From an uncultured delta proteobacterium (GTDB taxonomy: Bacteria > Myxococcota_A > Polyangia > Polyangiales > Polyangiaceae), in the NCBI GenBank assembly GCA_903892415.1, contig CAITIQ010000344.1:124001-188000 (forward strand): a DNA stretch of 64,000 nucleotides. The letters are read 5' to 3'. Below the pieces are notes generated by a model. It worked only from the letters and a program-made list of their open reading frames with translations. It had not been told where the DNA came from and made no database searches. Made by a program: the position numbers and the translations under genes. Below, one piece after another: positions 43,458-51,726 of this stretch. The stretch's first letter is position 1. Every line of letters begins with the position of its first letter.

Positions 43458-45047
43458 ATGCCTGCCATGTCGACGCTGAAGAAGGCTGCTCCGTTCATTG
43501 TCCTGCTGCTCATCGCCGGACTCTTCGCTGGCACGTGGGCCGTTTATTCCGGCACCAAGCAAAAGCAGCAAAAGGGTCGTGAGGACGCCTTTGCCGAGCT
43601 CTCGGTTTGTCTACTTGGTGAGAAGGTTCCCTCGGGAGACGACACCATCAACGGCATCAACGCCACGCAAGCGAGGCTGGCTCACGCGGTGGATTCGGCG
43701 CGCGGCGCAGTGGACGGCAAGCCCTGGCCGCAGCGTTGCGCTGGTGAGGCCAAGGTGATGATGGAGGCAGTGCGGCTCTCGAGCCTGATGGACGAGAACG
43801 CCAAGGTGGACCTGCTCAAGGTGCTCGATGAGCTGGCAAAGGAGCTCGAGCTGCCGCGTTCGCAAGACAACTATCTCGCACGCGGCGTGCTGGCTGTGTG
43901 GCGCAGCGCAGAGAAGAGCGGCGTGCTGATGGGTGAGGCCTCCAAGTCCCAAGGCCCACCTAGCTTGAAGCCGCTCGGAGCAAGTCCGGAGGTACCCTTT
44001 TCGGGCCTCTATTCGGTGCCCGGTGGCCCCAGCTGGGCGTTCCTCACCGACCGCAAAGACAAGCCAGACGTGCTCGCGGCTTGTCGTCAGACAGCCGACG
44101 ATCTCCGCTGCAAAGAGTTTTCCTCGAGCGGGAAGATCACCACCAACTGCAGTTGGGACAGCTTCGACTACCTGCCCCTGGCAGAAGACCGGCAGCTGAG
44201 AGTGCTGCATGAAGGTCAGCTCGTCGCTGTAGACGTTGGACTCGTGGATAGCTGCCACGTCGACGCAGCTGGGAATTTCTACGGACTTGGCAGCTCCGAT
44301 GACGAGCGTCAGCTGATCTTCAAGCCGTTCGGCAAGAAGGTCATTCGCAAGCGGCTGAGTCGGGTGCTCCGCGACGCCGAGCTCGGCGAGGAAGACAACC
44401 TCGGAGTCGGTCGCTTCATCGTGGGCACGACGCTGGTGGTGGATTTGGGCGAAACACTGCACGCGATCGCGCTCGGCCCGGAGGCCGTGCTCGAGGGAAA
44501 GGCCAGCAAGCTCGCGCAGAGTCCCAAGGATCGTTATGAGTTCGTACGCGCTGGCGCCACTTGGTACCTGCGCACCCTTGGTACCAGCCTCAGCTTGCGC
44601 ACCTTCGATGGCAAGGTGCTGGGCGAGCCTGTCGTTCCACCCGCACCCTTCGTGGGAACCCCCAACCCGTCTGGCTTCCTGTTCACCACAAGCAGCGTTT
44701 GCTCGGCAAAGGGCTGCCGCCAGTGGATCGACGAAGCAAGCGCAGAGGCCTTTCGCGTAGGCACCGGTCGCTTGCCCAGCCGGGACATGGCTGGTGAACG
44801 CTTGGTGCTCGGTTGGGCTGCGAAGGAGGGGCAAGGGGTCATGCTGCGCGTGAACGAGCTCGGTGCGCCCGCCCCAGCCGAGCAAGACGTGCTCATCTCC
44901 GAGCGCTCGGATCCCAAGAACACCGCCATCCTCGTGTTTGGCGACAGCCACGGCGCCTTGGTCCTTGCCGAGATCGAAAAGCGGGTGGTCGGGGCCAGGG
45001 TAAAGGCAGACGGCAGCGTTGGCCCAGTGGTGGTCAAGTACGAGTAG
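43458..45047 (+). CDS. Membrane-anchored protein, paralogue of the preceding gene
   Basis: 529 residues. One N-terminal helix, APFIVLLLIAGLFAGTWAVY, then the same LSVCLLG and WPQRCAGE landmarks as the upstream gene and a beta-rich body with many short charged turns. The C-terminal half has repeats of LxLxxFDGKxLGEP and similar blade-like phrases, suggesting a beta-propeller of the extracytoplasmic type. Eight nt after the upstream stop; same operon. Role unknown; the two probably work as a pair at the envelope. ATG 43458, with ATG 43467 as an alternative. Confidence 0.7.
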   Translation: MPAMSTLKKAAPFIVLLLIAGLFAGTWAVYSGTKQKQQKGREDAFAELSVCLLGEKVPSGDDTINGINATQARLAHAVDSARGAVDGKPWPQRCAGEAKVMMEAVRLSSLMDENAKVDLLKVLDELAKELELPRSQDNYLARGVLAVWRSAEKSGVLMGEASKSQGPPSLKPLGASPEVPFSGLYSVPGGPSWAFLTDRKDKPDVLAACRQTADDLRCKEFSSSGKITTNCSWDSFDYLPLAEDRQLRVLHEGQLVAVDVGLVDSCHVDAAGNFYGLGSSDDERQLIFKPFGKKVIRKRLSRVLRDAELGEEDNLGVGRFIVGTTLVVDLGETLHAIALGPEAVLEGKASKLAQSPKDRYEFVRAGATWYLRTLGTSLSLRTFDGKVLGEPVVPPAPFVGTPNPSGFLFTTSSVCSAKGCRQWIDEASAEAFRVGTGRLPSRDMAGERLVLGWAAKEGQGVMLRVNELGAPAPAEQDVLISERSDPKNTAILVFGDSHGALVLAEIEKRVVGARVKADGSVGPVVVKYE

Positions 45048-45069
45048 CGCAAGGAGAGGAAAGCGCTAC
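45044..45069 (+). terminator. Weak hairpin after the second paralogue
   Basis: GTAGCGC (overlapping the stop codon) pairs with GCGCTAC over 7 bp with a 12-nt loop; no U-tract follows. Partial termination or only a spacer; low weight. Confidence 0.3.
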
Positions 45070-45102
45070 CGCGCGCTCGGTTGATCGGGCAGCATTGCGC
45101 CA

Positions 45103-48100
45103 ATGTCGCGACTTTCAGGGACTCTCGGCTCGGTGGCGTTCGCTTTGGCAACGAGCTTGGCCGGCACCGGCTCACTTGGTTGTCACCCAGCAGCCCCCGT
45201 GGCCCCGCTCGGTTCAAACGCCCAAGGTTCGTCCAAAGCCTTCGTTGCGGCCTTCCATGCGGAGATGCGGGACCCGCTAGCCGCACAGGGTTACCTGGAC
45301 GCGCTCCAATACGCAGCGGAAAACCCAGGGGATCCGCACGCGCTGGCAACAACGGTGGCCAGCCTGGACGTCCTCGTCGACGGTGGCGTTGGCTTCGGTC
45401 TCGCCTATCGCAGCCGCGAGAACTTCCAGCGCATCGCGATCGCCCTGCGTGAAGCCTGGACGACGCTCGAAGGAGCGAGCGCCGTTTCCGCGCCTTTCCA
45501 ACGCATGCTCCTAGCGCGAGCCCTCACCGGAATGGCGACCTTCACTGGGGAGCAAGGCGGGGCCACCGTTTGGCGCAGTCGGCGCGGCTGCGCTGCGGGG
45601 GCGACGGTGATCGGCCCGTTGGATCTCGCTCCGCTCACCGCGCTGGAAGGGCCGAGCAAGACGCCTGGTACTGGGCCGCTACCCGCCGCGTACGAAAGTC
45701 CGAACGTCTTCGTTCAAGCGGCAACTTCGAACGTCACCGCAGCAGACTGCTCGGTGGAGACCGGCGGAGCGAGTGATAAGCCTGGCCTTCGAGAGGTGGT
45801 CTTCCACGTCGAAAATCCGAAAGACCAACGGCTCTCGCTCATGCTCACCGCGAGTTCGGCCTGGTCGCTGGAAGTGGCCGGCAGCAAACTGATGGAGCGT
45901 CGCTTCGACACCGACTGGGGGACCACGACAGCCTTGGGTCACGTGCAAGTGACGAGCGGTCTGGCGCGCATCGTGTTGCGTGTGGCCGACCGCGGGGATG
46001 GCGGCCCCGTCGAGTTGATGGTGCTCGACCAAAGCGGCCTCCCCCTCCAACCGCAAGCGGCGAGCTCCAACGAGGCGGCGACTTCACTAGCGTCCAATCC
46101 CGCGGAGCTTCCGCTGCTCACCAAGAGCGTCAAAGAAGAGGACCTCATCGTCAGCGCTGCAGCGCTGATGGCGGTAGGCGATGCACGGCGCAGCGAGCAC
46201 CTGCTGGAAGCCGCGCTACTCGCGCAGCGAGAGAATCGTGCACCGGCGCTGCACCTCTTGTTCATGCGCTCGATGGACCGTGCCTCCGACATGGCCGATT
46301 GGGCCAAAACCGAACGCATGAAGGCGTCGATTGACGTTGTACGCAAAGCCGAACCAACCTCCTGGGAGGCGAAGAACGCCGCAGCGAACATGTCCCAGCG
46401 CCGCAAAGGCTTCAGCGATGGCGGCTTCGAAGCGCTGGTCGAGCTCGGCGTTCGTAAACCCGACGCAGACCTTTCAGCGCTCAATGTGATGGAACTCAAC
46501 CTGGCGCTCTCGCTCGCGCAACAAGCGAACATGAACGACCTCGCCGAGCGGGTCTTCAGCGAGCTCGCGAAGAAGGCCCCCGGCGCGCCGATGACCGCAT
46601 CGATCGAATCCTCGCTGCATCAACGCAGCGGCAAAGAGTGGCTTGCAGTGGCCTGTGAAGGCGGACTTTCGCGAGCCTCAACCGTCTGTGGAGAGGCCCG
46701 GCTTTCGCAAGGAGACAAGCGTGGCGCACTCGAAGAGTACGCCCGTCTGCGGAAGCTCCTCAATTCACCTGATGCCTACCGCTCTGCAGAGGTGAACATC
46801 CTGCAACAGCTCGGGCAGGACAAGGAGGCGATCAGCCTGTACTTCTCCTTGCCGCGCTGGAAGCGCTCGCTCACTTCCATTCTCCCAGCGCTCGTCCGCA
46901 TGCCCGATCGAGAAGCTGGTCGCGCCTTGGCGATGAAAGAGCTGATTGATGATCGCAGTCGTGAGTACACCATCCAAACGGTGGAGCTCGCCGTCAGCGA
47001 GCCGTCGGAAGACGCGAAGCGCTTCGAAGAGGCGGGCAAGAAGTTGGTGGAGGTCGACAAGAGGCAGAACGCCCTTCCCGGCGCCGCCACCGCCGTCCTC
47101 AAGCACGTCGAACATTACGGGATGGACGAGGACGGGCTGACCAAGGTCATCATTTACGATCTGCGACGAATCGGCGGTACCACCGACGTCGATCGCACGA
47201 TGTTCGTGGACCAACCAACCGTCGATGGTCGCGGCTACGTGCGGCCTCTGCGGAGGCGCGTGCACAAGGTGGACGGCCGCGTGCTCGAGGCCGACGTCGC
47301 GGGTGGCGGACTGAGCCAGCTCGAAAAGGGGGACTACGTCGAGCACTACCTCGAGGGCTATTACCGACCCAACGAGCTGGGCGAGATCACTGTCGATACA
47401 CCGGATCTTCTGCCTGAGCGCACCAGCGTCGCTGACGCCGAGGTGGTGTTGCGGCTTCCGCAGTCCTTCAAGCCAGCGTTCTGGACGCACCCGCTTTTGG
47501 GCAAGCCGGTCGAAGAAACCAAGGGGAACTATCGCTTCCTCAGCTTCAAGCTGAAGGACCGTGAAGCCCGACGCATGGAAGACGGTTTGCCGTTCCTCGA
47601 GCGCGGCGTTCGAGTTTCCTTCGGCACCCAAACCTGGGACAAAGTTGGGCGCGCTGTTGGTGAAAACATGCGCGGCCTCGTCGATCGTGATCCGTTCATC
47701 GCGCGCTTCGCCGAAGAGGCGGTGCAAGGAGCCGAGGAATCGACCGATGAAGCAGCGACCGTGCGTCGCGTGGTCGAGCACGTCGGCAAGACGGTGAAGG
47801 TTGCGAGCGGGGGCGGTGAATTCGCCGACTTCGCCGGATTTTCCGGCGGTGGCGGGCGTGGGATGGCGATGCGCGCCATCGTCGAGGAGGGCACGGGCAG
47901 CCGCACCTTCGTCTTGCTCACCACCTTGCGCGAGCTTGGCATCGACGCCGACGTCGCAGTGTCCGAGGTCGAGCCCTTCTCGGCTGCGCCCAACTTTCCG
48001 CCGCACCCCGGGCGCTTTCAGAAGCCGCTCGTGGTCGCGCACCTCGACTCGGGCGACCTATGGATCGACTCGGACGTTTCCGGTCCGCCCCTACCTCCAG

Positions 48101-48834
48101 GTCGGGTGAGCCCGGAGCTGCGCGGTCGCCAAGCCATCTTGAGCGATGGTGAAATCGTGCCGGTCCCCGTCCAAGCCGAAACGGCGATCGACACCGTAGC
48201 CCTCGATCTAACGCTCGATCCAACGGGCACTGCCAAAGGCAAAGTCTCGATCGTGCTGCGCAGCCGCGAAGCTCAGTCGCTGGCCGAGTCGTTCAACTAC
48301 GTGGTGGGAAGCGATCGCACCAACATGTTGCGCAGCGTGGTCGCCAGCTGGCTGCCCTGGGCCAGCATCGATGATGTGCAACTCGTCTCCAAAGAAGGGG
48401 CGTGGGAAGTCGAGCTTGCGGCCAACGTGACCATTCCCGGCTTCGGCAGCGTGGACACGAAGGACGGTAAGACCTGGGTCATCCCCGGCTACGAGCCCGC
48501 GCGGGCAGGTACGCTCGCTTCCATCTGGGGGACGAAGATCGAGCGGGATAGCAGCCTCAACATCGACATGCCGATCCAATACCAACTCACCCGCACCGTC
48601 ACGTTGCCGTCAGGCGCCAAGGTTGAAAAGCTCCCCGCAGGCGTCGATCAAAAGAGCGGCTTCGTGCAAGCAAAGCGCAGCCTTGCGAATGAAGGCGGCA
48701 AGCTGATTGAGACCTTCACCATGAACGTCACCACCGGCACGGTGGACCTCGCTGACTACCGGGCGTTTCTGAAGGACGTACGCACGGTGGATTCAGGCTT
48801 CCTTTCTGGCGTGCGCGTGCGCGTGAAAGACTAG
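45103..48834 (+). CDS. Large lipoprotein with helical repeats, DUF3857 and transglutaminase-like domain
   Basis: 1243 residues. Signal with lipobox SLGC27. Residues about 30-330 have a beta domain with a Cys pair (RRGCAAG and ADCSVE), 340-620 a TPR-like helical solenoid, and about 700-920 a DUF3857-like beta-sandwich plus transglutaminase-like core: RRVHKVDGRVLEADV and YVEHYLEGYYRPNELGEIT. In the core the usual catalytic Cys phrase G-x-C-x-D is GTGSRTFVLLTTL, so Cys is missing. A C-terminal DUF3858-like domain follows. The protein probably binds glycan or protein at the outer membrane rather than acting as a peptidase. The stop overlaps the murB start as TAGTG. Confidence 0.78.
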   Translation: MSRLSGTLGSVAFALATSLAGTGSLGCHPAAPVAPLGSNAQGSSKAFVAAFHAEMRDPLAAQGYLDALQYAAENPGDPHALATTVASLDVLVDGGVGFGLAYRSRENFQRIAIALREAWTTLEGASAVSAPFQRMLLARALTGMATFTGEQGGATVWRSRRGCAAGATVIGPLDLAPLTALEGPSKTPGTGPLPAAYESPNVFVQAATSNVTAADCSVETGGASDKPGLREVVFHVENPKDQRLSLMLTASSAWSLEVAGSKLMERRFDTDWGTTTALGHVQVTSGLARIVLRVADRGDGGPVELMVLDQSGLPLQPQAASSNEAATSLASNPAELPLLTKSVKEEDLIVSAAALMAVGDARRSEHLLEAALLAQRENRAPALHLLFMRSMDRASDMADWAKTERMKASIDVVRKAEPTSWEAKNAAANMSQRRKGFSDGGFEALVELGVRKPDADLSALNVMELNLALSLAQQANMNDLAERVFSELAKKAPGAPMTASIESSLHQRSGKEWLAVACEGGLSRASTVCGEARLSQGDKRGALEEYARLRKLLNSPDAYRSAEVNILQQLGQDKEAISLYFSLPRWKRSLTSILPALVRMPDREAGRALAMKELIDDRSREYTIQTVELAVSEPSEDAKRFEEAGKKLVEVDKRQNALPGAATAVLKHVEHYGMDEDGLTKVIIYDLRRIGGTTDVDRTMFVDQPTVDGRGYVRPLRRRVHKVDGRVLEADVAGGGLSQLEKGDYVEHYLEGYYRPNELGEITVDTPDLLPERTSVADAEVVLRLPQSFKPAFWTHPLLGKPVEETKGNYRFLSFKLKDREARRMEDGLPFLERGVRVSFGTQTWDKVGRAVGENMRGLVDRDPFIARFAEEAVQGAEESTDEAATVRRVVEHVGKTVKVASGGGEFADFAGFSGGGGRGMAMRAIVEEGTGSRTFVLLTTLRELGIDADVAVSEVEPFSAAPNFPPHPGRFQKPLVVAHLDSGDLWIDSDVSGPPLPPGRVSPELRGRQAILSDGEIVPVPVQAETAIDTVALDLTLDPTGTAKGKVSIVLRSREAQSLAESFNYVVGSDRTNMLRSVVASWLPWASIDDVQLVSKEGAWEVELAANVTIPGFGSVDTKDGKTWVIPGYEPARAGTLASIWGTKIERDSSLNIDMPIQYQLTRTVTLPSGAKVEKLPAGVDQKSGFVQAKRSLANEGGKLIETFTMNVTTGTVDLADYRAFLKDVRTVDSGFLSGVRVRVKD

Positions 48835-49928
48835 TGACGACACTCGCGCTCGTACCGAACGTTGCGTTGGCTCCGCGAACTACGCTGGGCGTAGGTGGGC
48901 CGGCGCAGTTCTTTGCAGAGGTAACGACCAAAGCTGCGCTGCTCGAGGCGCTGCTCCTTGTGAAAGAGCGCGAGCTCGAGCTCACAGTGTTGGGCGGCGG
49001 CTCGAACGTCGTGGTCAGTGATCGCGGGGTGCCCGGGCTCGTACTGCGCGTGGCCCTCGCTGGACTCAAGTTCGAGCCGGTGGCTGACGGATTCGTGGAG
49101 GTCACCGCCTCAGCCGGCGAGAACTGGGATCGCTTCGTCGCCGAATGCGTCGCTCGCGGTCTGGCCGGAGTCGAATGCTTGAGCGGCATCCCGGGAGATT
49201 GCGGCGGAACGCCGATTCAGAACGTTGGGGCCTACGGACAAGAGGTCGCTGATTCGATCGTTCGGGTCGACACCATCGACAGGCACACGGGCGTCAGCCA
49301 AACGGTGGATCGTGAGACCTGCGACTTTCGTTATCGCTACAGCCGTTTCAAAGCCGAGTGGCGCGACGTTCGGATCGTGACCGCGGTCACCTTCAAGCTG
49401 CGAGCAGGCGGCGCACCTTCGCTTCGTTATGGCGAGCTGACCCAGCGCTTCGGCGACCGTGCGCCCAGCTTGGCGGAGACCCGCGCAGCGGTGCTCGAGC
49501 TGCGTCGCGCAAAGTCGATGGTGCTCGATGCCGATGATGAGAACACGAGGAGCGCCGGCTCCTTCTTCACCAACCCCATCGTGAGCGAGGCGCAGGCTGA
49601 GGAGGTCGAGCAACGCGCACGGGCGCGCGGACTCGCCGCGCAACTCAAGATGCCGCGCTTCCCTTCGAGTGAAGGCATCAAGCTCGCGGCTGGCTGGCTG
49701 ATTGAGAACGCTGGCTTTGCCAAAGGCGCCTCGTTCGGACGAGTCGGTCTATCGACGCGCCACGCGCTTGCGCTGGTCAATCGTGGAGGAGCCAGCGCGC
49801 TCGACGTGCTGAACGCTGCCTTGACGATCAAGCGCGGCGTGCTCGAGGCCTTCGGTGTGAAGCTCGTCCCCGAGCCGGAGTGGCTCGGCTTCGGCGATGA
49901 CGAGCTAGCCGAACTGCGCGCGCGCTGA
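48834..49928 (+). CDS. murB: UDP-N-acetylenolpyruvoylglucosamine reductase (MurB)
   Basis: 364 residues. FAD-binding motifs TTLGVGGPAQFFAEV, VLGGGSNVVVSDRGV and IPGDCGGTPIQNVGAYGQE; catalytic Ser243 in SAGSFFTNP, and the C-terminal MPRFPSSEGIKLAAGWLIE and GLSTRHALALVN blocks. A type I enzyme by the tyrosine loop FRYRYSRFK. It makes UDP-N-acetylmuramate, the second step of peptidoglycan precursor synthesis. GTG start shares its G with the upstream stop (TAGTG), so its level is linked to the large lipoprotein. Confidence 0.97.
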   Translation: MTTLALVPNVALAPRTTLGVGGPAQFFAEVTTKAALLEALLLVKERELELTVLGGGSNVVVSDRGVPGLVLRVALAGLKFEPVADGFVEVTASAGENWDRFVAECVARGLAGVECLSGIPGDCGGTPIQNVGAYGQEVADSIVRVDTIDRHTGVSQTVDRETCDFRYRYSRFKAEWRDVRIVTAVTFKLRAGGAPSLRYGELTQRFGDRAPSLAETRAAVLELRRAKSMVLDADDENTRSAGSFFTNPIVSEAQAEEVEQRARARGLAAQLKMPRFPSSEGIKLAAGWLIENAGFAKGASFGRVGLSTRHALALVNRGGASALDVLNAALTIKRGVLEAFGVKLVPEPEWLGFGDDELAELRAR

Positions 49929-49945
49929 ACCCTGCGGAAGGTGGA

Positions 49946-49983
49946 GCTCTGCCAAGAACGCCAGTGAGCGTGCTTGGCAGAGC
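49946..49983. terminator. Strong two-way hairpin between murB and the convergent gene
   Basis: GCTCTGCCAAG (49946-49956) pairs with CTTGGCAGAGC (49973-49983), 11 bp; after one mismatch ACGC pairs with GCGT around a 6-nt loop. It sits between two convergent stops, 18 nt from the murB stop and 6 nt from the other. Likely to terminate both transcripts, though no long U-tract is present. Confidence 0.75.
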
Positions 49984-49989
49984 GTGGGA

Positions 49990-51657
49990 CTACTTGATGT
50001 TGACCGTCTTCGACACGGTCACCGGTGCGCCGCTGAACGGCGGAACCTTGAGACCGCGGAAGGCGCCAGCAATGCAGCTGCCGACGGGCGTCCCCGCGAA
50101 GGGAGCTCCGACCGTTGCTTGAGTGGCTTTTCCGCTCGGCGCAAAGGTGACCTGGACCTTCGCCGAACCGGTCGGACCGTCGGGCTTTTTGCAACCCTTG
50201 GCCGAGCCAGCAGCCCCGTTGAGGGCTGAAGAGGCCGCACCACGATCGAAAGGAGTGTCACCACCCGCTGCTGGCTTGCCGGTATCAGCGGGGGGCGGAT
50301 CCGGGTTGTCAGGCTTGGTGGTGGTAGCCGTGGTGTCTGGCTTGGCGGCAGTGCTGGTGTTGGTATTGGTCGCCGTGGCAGTGGCCTTGGGATCCGCGCT
50401 GGCGGTTGGCTCTGCACTGGTGCTGGTGCTGGTGTTGGTCGCCGTGGCGACCGGCTCGGAGGTCGGCGGCCCTTTGGCAGTGTCTGCCGGAGTGGTCGTC
50501 GTCTCTTTGGGCTTGGTATCAGCCGGTGCCGACGTGGTCTTGGCGTCCTTGTCGCCGGAGTCCTTGCCGCTCATCACGAACAGCCCGACCGCGCCCAGCA
50601 GCGCGACCACGCCAACAGCCGCGAGGATGATCGGCACTGGGCTCTTCTTCTGAGGAGCTTGTTGGTAGGCCATCATCGGCATGGCCGCGACGGGCGCCGT
50701 GCTCACCGGAGGAGGAGGCGGAGGCGCCTCGATCACGGGCGCATTCATCGGTGGTGGCGCGAGCATCGGCGCGGCGTTCACCGAGCCCAAGCTCATGATG
50801 TCATCCACGCGCTCGCTCTTGTCGAAGGCACCAGCGCGCGCGCTGGTGTTCTTGGCAGCGTTCTCTGCTGCCGTGAGGTCCTTCAACGAGAACAGCACGC
50901 TCGTCTCGTTGCGCTCACCGACATGCTTGTCCCCAAGGCCAGGGGGCATTGGTGCTGCGGGCCGCGCGACGTCTTCCTGCAGACCGCCACCGAACAGATC
51001 GACCGACGCTCGATTCGCACGCTTAGCTGCATTTGCAGCCGCTGTGCTTGCGGCGCTGGAGGCAGCAGCAGCTTGTCCGCCGAACGGCGCAGCTTGTCCG
51101 CCGAACGGCGCAGCAGCAGCTTGCCCACCGAACGGCGCAGCAGCAGCTTGCCCACCGAACGGTGCATCAGCAGCTTGCCCACCAAACGGTGCAGCAGCGA
51201 ACGGCGTAGGCGTACCAGCGGGCTCATAGCCACCGCCGGTTTGACCTGTTGCCGCAAGCAGCGGAACCAGCTCAGGAACCTGTGCTAGGGGAAGCCAGTC
51301 CCCCATACCGTCCTTCCACACGTACGTATCGGCCGTTAACAGGCCGCTGCCGTAGTCCGCCAAGATCTGCGCCGTCGTCATCGTGCGCTGATCGTCATCC
51401 GTGACACTTACCGTCCATTCGTCCGGGTTCGCGGAACCCTGCTCCTGTGGCGGACGAGTGGCGAGTTGCGTGGCTTGATCTTCACCGCCGTACGCACCTC
51501 CGCTCTCCGCTGATAGTTGTGCAAGAACCGAGGGATCGTTGCCGTTGACAACAATCGTGCTCGAACACTTCTTACACTTGATCTTGATGACCTTGCCGAC
51601 GACCTTCTCGTCGGCGATCGTGTACTTCGCCGCGCAGGACTGACACGAGATTTTCAT
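49990..51657 (-). CDS. Zinc-ribbon/GYF membrane protein with TonB-like C-terminus (AgmX-like)
   Basis: 555 residues. N-terminal MJ0042-type zinc ribbon (CQSCAAKYTI...KIKCKKCSS, four Cys), a GYF_2-like domain around residues 75-135 (EWTVSVTD...DTYVWKDGMGDWLPLAQVPEL), then eight-residue repeats of the type APFGGQAA, a Pro-rich stretch, one membrane helix PIILAAVGVVALLGAVGLFV, a Thr/Asp-rich linker, and a C-terminal domain KVQVTFAPSGKATQATVGAP resembling TonB-C/AgmX C-domain. In Myxococcus such proteins (AgmX family) act in gliding motility or envelope transport. The cytoplasmic ribbon and GYF would bind a partner, the periplasmic part another. Ends 6 nt after the hairpin. Confidence 0.85.
   Translation of the reverse strand: MKISCQSCAAKYTIADEKVVGKVIKIKCKKCSSTIVVNGNDPSVLAQLSAESGGAYGGEDQATQLATRPPQEQGSANPDEWTVSVTDDDQRTMTTAQILADYGSGLLTADTYVWKDGMGDWLPLAQVPELVPLLAATGQTGGGYEPAGTPTPFAAAPFGGQAADAPFGGQAAAAPFGGQAAAAPFGGQAAPFGGQAAAASSAASTAAANAAKRANRASVDLFGGGLQEDVARPAAPMPPGLGDKHVGERNETSVLFSLKDLTAAENAAKNTSARAGAFDKSERVDDIMSLGSVNAAPMLAPPPMNAPVIEAPPPPPPVSTAPVAAMPMMAYQQAPQKKSPVPIILAAVGVVALLGAVGLFVMSGKDSGDKDAKTTSAPADTKPKETTTTPADTAKGPPTSEPVATATNTSTSTSAEPTASADPKATATATNTNTSTAAKPDTTATTTKPDNPDPPPADTGKPAAGGDTPFDRGAASSALNGAAGSAKGCKKPDGPTGSAKVQVTFAPSGKATQATVGAPFAGTPVGSCIAGAFRGLKVPPFSGAPVTVSKTVNIK
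51061..51200 (-). repeat. In-gene 21-24-bp repeats encoding PFGGQAA(A/D)A
   Basis: Five near-identical copies of a unit coding for APFGGQAA with variable Ala. Low-complexity linker between GYF and membrane helix; probably a flexible spacer recognised by a GYF domain, or simply slippage. Confidence 0.75.
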
Positions 51658-51726
51658 GCCCTAGACCTCCAGCGGCGTTCCACGTGCTGATTCGCCACCC
51701 GGGATAAAGTTTCCAATGATTCGGTC

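Noticed and set aside
43611-44951. Antisense open frame of 446 codons opposite the second paralogue gene
   Set aside because: The plus-strand product has a membrane helix and is clearly related to its neighbour; the antisense translation has no family features and is a high-GC shadow.
46765-48042. Antisense open frame of 425 codons opposite the DUF3857 lipoprotein
   Set aside because: Lies wholly within a gene with recognisable domains; His/Arg/Gly-rich composition typical of shadows.
51061-51200. Tandem repeat as a non-coding satellite
   Set aside because: Units are multiples of three and code for a regular PFGGQAA pattern inside an intact gene.
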